Source: an uncultured Lachnospiraceae bacterium (GTDB lineage: Bacteria > Bacillota > Clostridia > Lachnospirales > Lachnospiraceae). From it: 7,564 nucleotides of DNA. The position numbers and the translations under genes are program-made. The stretch spans positions 1 to 7,564 of the forward strand of contig CACZPX010000294.1 of NCBI GenBank assembly GCA_902783095.1, read 5' to 3'. Shown in pieces: positions 1-6,284 of the stretch. The notes beneath the pieces are model-generated. The model saw only the letters and a program-made list of their open reading frames with translations. It was not told where the DNA came from and searched no databases. The stretch's first letter is position 1. Each line of letters opens with the position of its first letter.

Positions 1-1299
1 AAGCGGCCTGTCTATGAGGCCGTGCTGATCAGTTTCATCCTGCTGCTCACCATCACCGGAAAGTGGGGGAGCATCGGCGGGTACATCAACACGGGCTTGA
101 AAACGTCGCTTCTGTATTCCATGACGGCCTTTGCGGCCATGTCCATCATCCTCACCAAAACGAAGGTGATCGACAGCAGCATCGCCGTGATCCTGGCGCT
201 CCTGGGGCGTCTGACCGGCGGCGCGGGCTACGTGTCCGTCGTGGCGAGCGCCTTTATGGGCGCGCTCTCCGGCAGCGGCCCTGGCAACGTTATGGCGACG
301 GGTTCCATCACCATCCCCGCCATGAAGCGCTCCGGCTTTCCGGCGGAACTGGCGGCCAACATCGAGAGCAACGCCAGTTATCTTGGAAATATGATCCCGC
401 CTTCCGGCAACATCGTGGCGGCGCTCGGCGCCCTCACCGGCATGGCGGCCTACGGAGAGGAATTCATCACGCAGGGCGAATTCTGGATCGTGATGTGGGG
501 CTGCTCGCTCTGGTTCGTGCTGCAGCGTCTGCTCACGGTCTTCGCGTTCTGCAAGTACTACAAGGTAAAGCCGATGAAGAAGGAGGAGCTTCCGAACCTG
601 AAGGAAGTCCTGAAAAAGGGCTGGCAGGGACTGCTGCTCCCGTTCATCATCCTGGTCCCCTTCGTCCTGGACTATTTCTTTAAGAGCACGTTCTTTACCG
701 AAAGGCTCGGCAAGAGCGGCGCGAGCGCGATGTCGAGCAGCCTGCTGATCTTCATCGCGGGCCTGGCCTCCATCTACGCCTGCCTCATCTGCAGGGACAA
801 GAAGCAGGTGACGCCGCACGCCATCGCGAAGATGTTTGCGGACGGCACCAAGAGCATCGCGCCGGCCATCGGCGTATGCGTGATCGGCTACATGATCGGC
901 GCGCTGTTTACGGACCTGGAAGTGACGGACGAACTGCTGGTCTTCATCGAGAGCCTGCAGTTCGGCAAGTTCGGCCTGGTGGTGTTCCTGTGCCTGATCA
1001 CCTGCCTGATGGGCATGGTGATCCCCGGCTCGTCGCTCGTGGTCATCTTCGGCCCGGTGTTCATCACCCTGCTGGTCGCGGTGGGCGTCAACCCCGTGCT
1101 GGCAGCGGCCATGCTGCCCTGCATCTGCGGCGTGATGTGCGGCATCACCCCGCCCCTGGGGCTTGGCATGTACGCCGGCATGACGCTGGCAAACTCTGAT
1201 TTCGGCAAGACCTTCCGCAACAATCTGTGGTGGGTGGCGCTGCAGTTTATCATGGAAGTGATCGTCTTGATGGGCTGGCTTCCGATCATGGGCCTGTAA
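1..1299 (+). CDS. TRAP-type transporter large permease (DctM-like), 5'-truncated by window
   Basis: Large membrane subunit of a tripartite ATP-independent periplasmic (TRAP) transporter, which moves organic acids across the cytoplasmic membrane using an ion gradient and a solute-binding protein. The frame is open from base 1 (reads KRPVYEAVLISF), so the gene probably begins upstream; a GTG at 22 is the first possible internal start but has no good ribosome site visible. About 432 residues are present, nearly a full DctM length. The protein is mostly hydrophobic helices. Two family signatures are visible: GSGPGNVMATG followed by IPAMKRSGF and IPPSGN in the first half (about bases 271-411), and GMVIPGSS plus GITPPLGLGMYAG near the C-terminus (about 1012-1176). 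The MKRSGF form recalls the fused 4TM/12TM subgroup of TRAP permeases. Neither the binding protein nor a normal DctQ subunit is in the window; they may lie upstream. The substrate is not readable from sequence, but the downstream enzymes suggest a di- or tricarboxylate-like acid. Confidence 0.85.
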   Translation, partial: KRPVYEAVLISFILLLTITGKWGSIGGYINTGLKTSLLYSMTAFAAMSIILTKTKVIDSSIAVILALLGRLTGGAGYVSVVASAFMGALSGSGPGNVMATGSITIPAMKRSGFPAELAANIESNASYLGNMIPPSGNIVAALGALTGMAAYGEEFITQGEFWIVMWGCSLWFVLQRLLTVFAFCKYYKVKPMKKEELPNLKEVLKKGWQGLLLPFIILVPFVLDYFFKSTFFTERLGKSGASAMSSSLLIFIAGLASIYACLICRDKKQVTPHAIAKMFADGTKSIAPAIGVCVIGYMIGALFTDLEVTDELLVFIESLQFGKFGLVVFLCLITCLMGMVIPGSSLVVIFGPVFITLLVAVGVNPVLAAAMLPCICGVMCGITPPLGLGMYAGMTLANSDFGKTFRNNLWWVALQFIMEVIVLMGWLPIMGL

Positions 1300-1304
1300 G
1301 GAGG
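1298..1304 (+). promoter_or_regulatory. Ribosome binding site AAGGAGG for the small membrane protein
   Basis: AAGGAGG overlaps the TAA stop of the permease and lies 8 nt before ATG 1313. It decides in favour of that ATG over the in-frame GTG at 1304, which sits on the Shine-Dalgarno itself. The overlap of stop and ribosome site implies translational coupling with the permease. Confidence 0.85.
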
Positions 1305-1312
1305 TGGAAGCG

Positions 1313-1621
1313 ATGAAGGAAAAACGCAAAAAGATCGTGGACGTCTGCAAGATGATCTTCGGCTACGGAATCATGATCACCCTGTTTGCGGGGGGACTTA
1401 CCTTCTTCGGTTATCTGGCTGCGCTGTTTATCAGCGGAGAGACGGCGGAAGCCCTGTGCACCTTTATCTACAAGCAGCTGGTGCCGATCCTGATCTACGC
1501 GACCACCATTCTGGTGCTGTTCGGATTGGCCACGATGTATCTGGCCGGGGAGAAGGCGCTGGTCCCGCAGCACAAGCGCGCGAAAGCGGGAAAATTTGAA
1601 GAGCACGAAGAGGAACGCTGA
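1313..1621 (+). CDS. Small two-helix membrane protein linked to the TRAP permease
   Basis: A 102-residue protein of unassigned family. It starts with a basic cytoplasmic stretch (MKEKRKK), has two hydrophobic segments at about residues 15-40 and 56-78, and ends in a strongly charged tail (KRAKAGKFEEHEEER). The ATG at 1313 was chosen because of the AAGGAGG 8 nt upstream. It directly follows the permease, so it is probably translated with it and may be an accessory or reduced small subunit of the same transporter. A canonical DctQ has four membrane helices, is about 160 residues or more, and usually precedes DctM, so this would be an atypical one. Membrane location is clear from composition; the role is inferred only from position. 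Confidence 0.7.
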   Translation: MKEKRKKIVDVCKMIFGYGIMITLFAGGLTFFGYLAALFISGETAEALCTFIYKQLVPILIYATTILVLFGLATMYLAGEKALVPQHKRAKAGKFEEHEEER

Positions 1622-1663
1622 GCGTTTCGTATAGAATAAAAACTGGAGACGGAGCGGAGACGG

Positions 1664-3013
1664 ATGAATATCACGGAAGATTTTTTAAAGGCGATCGATA
1701 ACCTGGCGGCACAGCCGCTTCCTGCCGAAGTGACGGCGCGGATCAGGGAATCCCTGCTGGACTATCTGGCCGTGACGACGGCCGGCGCGGCTTTTCAGAA
1801 GGAAAAACTGGCGCGCTACGAGGCCTTTGCGCAGCCGGAGGCGGGGGACTTTCCCGTGTTCGGCACCGGAAAGCTGCTGGCGCTTAAGGAAGCGGTCTTT
1901 TTAAACGGTCTGAACGGCCATGCGCTGGATTTTGACGACGGCGTGAATGCGGGCATCATCCACTTGGGATCGCCGGTGTTCTCGCTGTTGCTGCCGCTGG
2001 CCGTACGGCACGACGTGCCGCTTTCCAAACTGCTCTGGGCGGCGGTGCTGGGCTATGAGACTTCATGGACCATGGCCTGGTCCATCCAGCCCGGACACAA
2101 GGCGCTGGGGTATCACGCCACCGGCACCTGCGGCGTGCTCGGCGCGACCGTCGCGGCGGCCTACATGCTGGACTTTACGGAAGAGGAACGCCGGCAGGCC
2201 TTTGCCTGCGCCTGCGTTTCCGCGAGCGGCATGTTAAAGGTGCTGGACGACGGCTCCGAATTAAAGCCCTACAACGTGGCCAAGAGCGCGCTGCTGGCGC
2301 TCACGTCGCTGCAGCTGGCGAAGGCCGGCTTTATCGGCTCGCCCGACCCGCTTGGCGGCTACCGCGGCTATCTTAAAATGATGACCGGAAAAGACGACGT
2401 GACGTTAAAGCCGCTGCTCTATAACGGCACCTACGCGGTGCAGAAGACCTACACCAAGCCCTACGCCTCCTGCCGGTACACGCACCCGCCCGTGGAGGCG
2501 GCGATCCGGCTGCGGGCGCAGACCGGCCTGAAGGCGGCAGATGTGGCGCGCATGGACGTGGCCACCTATTCGCTTGCCGTGGGCGGGCACGACCACACGG
2601 AGATCCCGGGGGCCTATTCCGCCAAGATGAGCACGCCCTACAGCACGGCTGCGGCCTTTATCTACGGAAAGGCCGGGCTGCAGGAGTTTGAACCCGCCGT
2701 GCTGGAAGACGAAGCGGTGCTGGAACTGACCAAAAAGATCCACGTCGCGGCAGACGAGGCGTTTTCCGCCTCCTTCCCGAAGGAACAGACGGCGGTGCTG
2801 ACGATCACCGCAAAGGACGGACGGACCTTCAGCGACCGCGTGGACTTCCCCAAGGGCGAGCCGGAAAACCCGTTTACGGAAGAAGAGTTTTACGGCAGAT
2901 ATATGGAACTGATGCGCTTTGGCGGCCGGGCCGACGACGTTTCGGAGCGGCTGTATCGCATGGTGAAGGAAGAGAGCGCGACGGCGGCGCAGCTTGCGCT
3001 GTGCGCGCGGTAA
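1664..3013 (+). CDS. MmgE/PrpD family protein (2-methylcitrate dehydratase / aconitate decarboxylase superfamily)
   Basis: Cytoplasmic enzyme of 449 residues, the normal length for the MmgE/PrpD family. Known members dehydrate 2-methylcitrate (PrpD), decarboxylate cis-aconitate (itaconate synthesis) or epimerise iminodisuccinate, so the family does not fix the reaction. Visible conserved points: NGHALDFDD (residues 85-92) with H86 and D89, H100, GYHATGTCG (149-157) with H151, the lysine K201 in SELKPYN, and the C-terminal-domain motif CRYTHPP (270-276) with H274. All the positions I expect for an intact active site are present and there is no truncation. The start ATG follows three GGAG repeats, of which the one at 1651-1654 has the best spacing. 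A 42-nt gap separates it from the small membrane protein and only 10 nt from the next gene. Next to a TRAP permease it probably acts on the imported acid or on an early intermediate of it. Confidence 0.88.
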   Translation: MNITEDFLKAIDNLAAQPLPAEVTARIRESLLDYLAVTTAGAAFQKEKLARYEAFAQPEAGDFPVFGTGKLLALKEAVFLNGLNGHALDFDDGVNAGIIHLGSPVFSLLLPLAVRHDVPLSKLLWAAVLGYETSWTMAWSIQPGHKALGYHATGTCGVLGATVAAAYMLDFTEEERRQAFACACVSASGMLKVLDDGSELKPYNVAKSALLALTSLQLAKAGFIGSPDPLGGYRGYLKMMTGKDDVTLKPLLYNGTYAVQKTYTKPYASCRYTHPPVEAAIRLRAQTGLKAADVARMDVATYSLAVGGHDHTEIPGAYSAKMSTPYSTAAAFIYGKAGLQEFEPAVLEDEAVLELTKKIHVAADEAFSASFPKEQTAVLTITAKDGRTFSDRVDFPKGEPENPFTEEEFYGRYMELMRFGGRADDVSERLYRMVKEESATAAQLALCAR

Positions 3014-3018
3014 GGAGG
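3012..3018 (+). promoter_or_regulatory. Ribosome binding site AAGGAGG for the aldo/keto reductase
   Basis: AAGGAGG overlaps the TAA stop of the MmgE/PrpD gene and is 5 nt before ATG 3024. It places the reductase start at 3024 rather than at an upstream in-frame codon inside the MmgE/PrpD gene, and it ties the two genes into one operon. Confidence 0.85.
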
Positions 3019-3023
3019 GAGCG

Positions 3024-3998
3024 ATGAGCGGTTCGCTACCGAAACTGGTACTCGGCACGATGACCTTTGGCGAGAGCGTCTTTTATGAGGATGCACTGGC
3101 CATGGTGCGGGCCTATCTGGCGGCCGGCGGAACGGAACTGGACACTGCCTACGTCTACAACGAGGGCGAATGCGAGCGGATCCTGGGGCGGATCTTAAAG
3201 GAGACCGGCCGGGACGCGGTGATCCTGGACACCAAGGTGAATCCGCGCATCACCGGGAAGCTGGACGCGGAGGCCGCGTATCTGCAGTTGAACGAATCCC
3301 TTGCGCGCCTGGATACGGACTGTGTGGACGTGTTCTACCTGCACTTTCCGGACCCGAACACGCCGGTAAAGGACGTCCTTTCCGCCTGCGGAAAGCTGCA
3401 CGCGGAGGGGAAGTTTAAGGAGCTTGGCCTTTCCAATTTCCCGGCCTGGCTCGCAGCGGACGCCTGGCACATCTGCGACCGGAACGGCTGGGTGCGCCCT
3501 ACGGTATACGAGGGGATCTACAACCCGCTCACCCGGCTTGCGGAGACGGAGCTGAACATGGCGCTGGACCGGTTCGGCATGAGGTTTTACGCCTATAACC
3601 CGCTGGCCGGCGGCCTGCTGTCCGGGCGGTACGGGCGTTTTGAGGACGCGCCGACGGACGGCCGGTTCACGCACAGGCCCAACTATCAGAAACGCTATTG
3701 GAAAAAATCGTTCTTCGATGCGGTGGACCTGCTGAAGGCGGCCTGCGAAAAGGACGGGCTCACGCTCGTGGACGCGGTGTACCGGTGGCTGCTGCACCAT
3801 TCGATGTTAAACGGGGACCGCGGCGACGCGGTGATCCTGGGGGCGTCGAAGCAGGACCACCTGCTGCAGAACATGCGGGCGGCCGCGGACGGTCCGCTTC
3901 CGGCGGACGTGCTGCAGTGCTTTGAAAAAGCCTGGCAGCTGTGCCGCGCGGACAGTCCGGCGTACTTTACGTTTTACAGCGGCGCACAGAAGAAATAA
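3024..3998 (+). CDS. Aldo/keto reductase, AKR7-like (aldehyde reductase)
   Basis: NAD(P)H-dependent cytoplasmic reductase of 324 residues with a (beta/alpha)8 fold. The catalytic tetrad can be read directly: D40, Y45 (DTAYVYNEGE), K71 (LDTKVNP) and H107 (FYLHFPD). The middle is strikingly like the AKR7 family of animal aflatoxin-aldehyde and succinic-semialdehyde reductases: HAEGKFKELGLSNFPAW (126-142), GWVRPTVYEGIYNPLTR (155-171) and RFYAYNPLAGGLLSG (187-201). AKR7 members prefer small aldehydes carrying an acidic group, such as succinic semialdehyde. The C-terminal part keeps a nucleotide-binding-type stretch (ILGASKQDHLLQNM, 271-284). It lies 10 nt after the MmgE/PrpD gene and upstream of a 2-oxoacid decarboxylase whose product would be just such an aldehyde, so the likely job is reduction of that aldehyde to an alcohol (inference). 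General AKR activity is nearly certain; the AKR7 subgroup is from remembered sequence similarity. Confidence 0.9.
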   Translation: MSGSLPKLVLGTMTFGESVFYEDALAMVRAYLAAGGTELDTAYVYNEGECERILGRILKETGRDAVILDTKVNPRITGKLDAEAAYLQLNESLARLDTDCVDVFYLHFPDPNTPVKDVLSACGKLHAEGKFKELGLSNFPAWLAADAWHICDRNGWVRPTVYEGIYNPLTRLAETELNMALDRFGMRFYAYNPLAGGLLSGRYGRFEDAPTDGRFTHRPNYQKRYWKKSFFDAVDLLKAACEKDGLTLVDAVYRWLLHHSMLNGDRGDAVILGASKQDHLLQNMRAAADGPLPADVLQCFEKAWQLCRADSPAYFTFYSGAQKK

Positions 3999-4064
3999 GA
4001 CGACCCTTTGCCGCGGACAGCAGCCCGGCGGACGTTTTTGTCATCCGGACTGACGTCCTGTCAC

Positions 4065-4096
4065 CCTGAGCGGAGCGAAGCGGAGTCGAAGGATCC
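4065..4096. repeat. Short intergenic hairpin repeat, copy 1
   Basis: A 32-nt unit reading CCTGAGCGGAG, CGAAG, CGGAGTCGAAGGATCC. It recurs at 7452-7487 with the same two ends and a different middle. The left CCT and right AGG arms can pair, as expected for a REP-like element; the base before them (C at 4064 region) breaks one pair that is intact in copy 2. It fills the gap between the reductase and the decarboxylase and ends immediately before the ribosome site AAAGGAG (4097-4103). I recall similar sequences scattered in intergenic regions of many genomes, so it is probably a dispersed repeat. A role in mRNA stability or attenuation at this junction is possible but not shown. Confidence 0.75.
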
Positions 4097-4108
4097 AAAG
4101 GAGAGACC

Positions 4109-5236
4109 ATGCTGAATCAGACACGTGTATTTGAGACCCTGCAGTCCCTGGGCGTCGATTTCTATACCGGCGTTCCGGATTCCTATTTAAACGGTTTCTG
4201 CAATTACGCGCTCGCACACTTTCCGGAGCGCAACGTCATCGCGGCCAACGAGGGCAATGCGATCGGCATCGCGGCGGGGCACTACTTCGCCACGAAGCAG
4301 GTGCCGCTGGTGTATATGCAGAACTCTGGCCTGGGCAATACCGTCAATCCGCTGGCTTCGCTGGCGGACCGGGACGTGTACGCTGTACCGATGCTGCTGC
4401 TGATCGGCTGGCGCGGGCAGGGCAATACGGAGCCCAAGCATCCCCAGCACAAGCTGCAGGGCGAGATCACCCCGAAGCTGCTGGAGGTGATGCACATCCC
4501 GTACGCGATCCTGGAGGACGACGACGAAAAGGCCGCGGAGGTTTTAAAAACGGCGGTCCGGACCGCACAGGAGACCCGCGTCCCCTACGGTCTGATCGCG
4601 CCGAAGGGCGTGATGGCCGGCGAAAAGGGCAACAACAAGGACGCCGTCTATCCCTTAAGCCGCGAGGAGGCGATCGAGATCATTCTGGACGCCATGCCGG
4701 CGGACACCGTCTATTCCGCCACCACGGGCCGCGCCACGCGCGAACTGTTCTGGCTGCGGGAGCGCCGCGGCGAGAGCAAGGCCTGCGATTTCCTGAACGT
4801 GGGCTCCATGGGGCACGCGTCCAGCGTGGCGCTGGGCATCGCACTGGAAAAGAAGGACCGCCCGGTGGTCTGCCTGGACGGCGACTGCGCGGCGATCATG
4901 CACATGGGCGCGCTCACGATGGTGAGCAAGCTGGACGTTCCGAATTTCATCCACGTGGTCCTGAACAACGGCGCGCACGAGTCCGTGGGCGGCCAGCCTT
5001 CCGCGGGACATAAGATCGACTTTACGAAGATCGCGGAAGCCTGCGGCTACGCGACGGTGGGGCATCCGGTCACCGGAAAGGAAGAGCTGGAGGCGGCGCT
5101 GGAGACGCTGAAAAACTGCGGAAAGGCCGGCTTTATCGATATGCGCATCCACAAGGGCCTGGCCGGCGCGCTGCCGCCGCTGGATTTCGATCACAGGCAG
5201 GCCGCAGACGCGCTGATCGACGAGCTGAACGGTTGA
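4109..5236 (+). CDS. Thiamine-diphosphate decarboxylase of the phosphonopyruvate decarboxylase family
   Basis: 375-residue single-chain ThDP enzyme resembling AepY/Ppd, which converts 3-phosphonopyruvate to phosphonoacetaldehyde, and related to sulfopyruvate decarboxylase. The N-terminal PYR domain shows GVPDSYLNGF (21-30), NEGNAIGIAAG (47-57) with E48 as the likely cofactor-activating glutamate, YMQNSGLGNTVNPLASLAD (69-87) and LLIGWRG (97-103). The C-terminal PP domain has the cofactor motif at GDC (258-260) with the paired asparagines N286-N287 in VLNNGAHESVGGQP, 26 residues later. The third position is usually Gly, here Cys. AAAGGAG sits 5 nt before the ATG. It follows an aldehyde reductase gene, so the expected flow is 3-substituted pyruvate to aldehyde to alcohol. 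No PEP mutase is visible in the window, so phosphonopyruvate as the true substrate is not established; sulfopyruvate or another 3-substituted pyruvate remains open. Confidence 0.85.
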   Translation: MLNQTRVFETLQSLGVDFYTGVPDSYLNGFCNYALAHFPERNVIAANEGNAIGIAAGHYFATKQVPLVYMQNSGLGNTVNPLASLADRDVYAVPMLLLIGWRGQGNTEPKHPQHKLQGEITPKLLEVMHIPYAILEDDDEKAAEVLKTAVRTAQETRVPYGLIAPKGVMAGEKGNNKDAVYPLSREEAIEIILDAMPADTVYSATTGRATRELFWLRERRGESKACDFLNVGSMGHASSVALGIALEKKDRPVVCLDGDCAAIMHMGALTMVSKLDVPNFIHVVLNNGAHESVGGQPSAGHKIDFTKIAEACGYATVGHPVTGKEELEAALETLKNCGKAGFIDMRIHKGLAGALPPLDFDHRQAADALIDELNG

Positions 5237-5284
5237 GAGGGCCGCGGCCGTTTCGGCGGACGCCGGAGCGGAGCGGGTGAAGAC

Positions 5285-5313
5285 TTAACAAATCACGGAA
5301 AATGGTTTATAAT
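5285..5313 (+). promoter_or_regulatory. Sigma-A/sigma-70 type promoter
   Basis: TTAACA (5285-5290, five of six consensus bases) and a perfect TATAAT (5308-5313) are separated by 17 bp, the optimal spacing. The 40-bp A/T-rich patch around them stands out from the GC-rich surroundings. Transcription would start near 5320, giving a leader of about 60 nt before ATG 5382. It makes the TIM-barrel, CitE-like and hydro-lyase genes a separately startable unit. No operator could be identified. Confidence 0.8.
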
Positions 5314-5323
5314 AAACAGGTTA

Positions 5324-5364
5324 GGGCGGTGGAACATCCGCCCGGCCAAAACGGCCCTGGGGCC
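5324..5364 (+). promoter_or_regulatory. Structured 5' leader with competing hairpins
   Basis: Directly after the predicted start site, GGGCGG (5324-5329) and CCGCCC (5338-5343) form a perfect 6-bp stem with an 8-nt loop. Behind it are three GGCC blocks (5344-5347, 5353-5356, 5361-5364); the middle one can pair with either neighbour, so two alternative small hairpins exclude each other. No T-run follows, so it is not an intrinsic terminator. The ribosome site (AAAGGGGA, 5368-5375) lies just beyond. Leader control or mere mRNA protection are both possible; no known riboswitch class was recognised. Confidence 0.4.
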
Positions 5365-5381
5365 GCGAAAGGGGAAAAGAC

Positions 5382-6284
5382 ATGAACAGTATGGAAAAGA
5401 CCAGAGCGTTTTTAGAGTCGATCGGCCAGCCTGCGGGCGACGCCTACGGCATGCAGACTTCGGAGAAGCGCTTTAAGGACGGCGGACAGTACCGCTTTGA
5501 AGTGCCCGGCATTCAGGGACCCAAGGTGATGAAGGCGCTGCTGGAGGCGATAGAGGGCTACGGCCTGTACCTGCACCGCGTCACCCAGACGCAGGGCATC
5601 ATGCGGCTGACGGACGCCGAGATCTCCAAGATGGTGGAGCTGGCGCACGAGTATCAGACGGATCTGATCCTGGCGATCGGCCCGCGCGCGACCACCGATA
5701 CCTCCGCCTCCGTGCATACGGAAGAGGGCGTGCGCATGGGTTACCGCCTGCGCGGCCAGGAGCAGATCGTGCGTGCCGTGGAAGACGTAAAGCGCGCCGC
5801 AAGACTGGGCTGCCGCGGCTTTCTGGTGTACGACGAGGGCTGCCTGTGGCTGCTGAACAAGATGCGCGAGGCCGGCGAGATCCCGGAGGACTGCCACTTT
5901 AAGGTGTCCGCCCATGCCGGTCACGGCAATCCCTGCTCCGCAAAGCTGCTGCAGGAGATCGGCGCGGACTCCATCAACCCCGTGCGCGACATCCAGCTGC
6001 AGATGCTGGCGGCCATGCGTCAGGCGATCGACATCCCGATCGACATCCACACCGAGAATCCCAAGTCCACCGGCGGCTTCATCCGTCACTATGAGGTGCC
6101 GGAGATGATCCGCATCGCGGCGCCCATCTACTTAAAGACCGGCGGCTCCGTCGCGGCGACCCACAGCTGGGATTCCACCGAAGACGACGCCAGAAAGCGC
6201 GCGAAGCAGTGCTCGCTGGTGAAGCGCATGATCGACGAATACTATCCGGAGGCCGTCTGGTCTCCCAGAGGGAGTCTGAATTGA
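5382..6284 (+). CDS. Probable TIM-barrel protein of unassigned function
   Basis: 300 residues, soluble, no signal peptide or membrane segment. Alternating strand and helix pattern suggests a (beta/alpha)8 barrel: strands near LYLHRVTQ (62-69), DLILAIGPR (94-102), RGFLVYDEG (145-153), CHFKVSAHAG (171-180), GADSINP (194-200), PIDIHTENP (219-227) and IYLKTGG (249-255). Acidic, His and Lys residues at these strand ends (R102, D151, E152, K174, H178, D220, H223, E225, K252) are plausible active-site groups. I have a loose memory of related proteins being labelled U32-peptidase-like, but the function is not known to me and a lyase or aldolase-like role would fit as well. It follows a strong promoter, uses ATG 5382 with AAAGGGGA 6 nt upstream, and its stop overlaps the start of the CitE-like gene, so the two are probably made together and may act in one step or complex. 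Confidence 0.75.
   Translation: MNSMEKTRAFLESIGQPAGDAYGMQTSEKRFKDGGQYRFEVPGIQGPKVMKALLEAIEGYGLYLHRVTQTQGIMRLTDAEISKMVELAHEYQTDLILAIGPRATTDTSASVHTEEGVRMGYRLRGQEQIVRAVEDVKRAARLGCRGFLVYDEGCLWLLNKMREAGEIPEDCHFKVSAHAGHGNPCSAKLLQEIGADSINPVRDIQLQMLAAMRQAIDIPIDIHTENPKSTGGFIRHYEVPEMIRIAAPIYLKTGGSVAATHSWDSTEDDARKRAKQCSLVKRMIDEYYPEAVWSPRGSLN
6268..6274 (+). promoter_or_regulatory. Ribosome binding site deciding a TTG start
   Basis: GAGGGAG ends 6 nt before TTG 6281, which overlaps the stop of the TIM-barrel gene (TTGA, 6281-6284). The next usable ATG upstream in this frame, at 6209, would force a 76-nt overlap and lacks comparable support, so the TTG is the preferred start. Confidence 0.7.

Noticed and set aside
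1630..1637. TATAGAAT resembling a -10 box before the MmgE/PrpD gene
   Set aside because: No -35-like hexamer at a suitable distance upstream; the gene is better explained by read-through from the transporter genes.
1645..1663. Direct repeat GGAGACGG (1645-1652 and 1656-1663) before the MmgE/PrpD start
   Set aside because: Best explained as a purine-rich ribosome-binding region; too short to call a regulatory repeat.
4011..4058. Possible terminator after the reductase gene (CCGC 4011-4014 with GCGG 4028-4031, then T-run 4035-4039; also GGACGT 4030-4035 with ACGTCC 4053-4058)
   Set aside because: The first stem has only 4 bp with a 13-nt loop, and in the second the T-run falls inside the loop. 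Neither has the form of a convincing intrinsic terminator, although a weak one is not excluded.
5240..5264. GC-rich palindromes (GGCCGCGGCC and GCCG-TTT-CGGC) after the decarboxylase gene as a terminator
   Set aside because: They can form stems but no T-run follows, so termination is not supported by sequence.
5412..6089. 225-codon minus-strand open frame opposite the TIM-barrel gene, and similar frames at 2405-3058, 3195-3800 and 4655-5194
   Set aside because: All lie fully or almost fully opposite real genes, have shadow-type composition and no recognisable motif.
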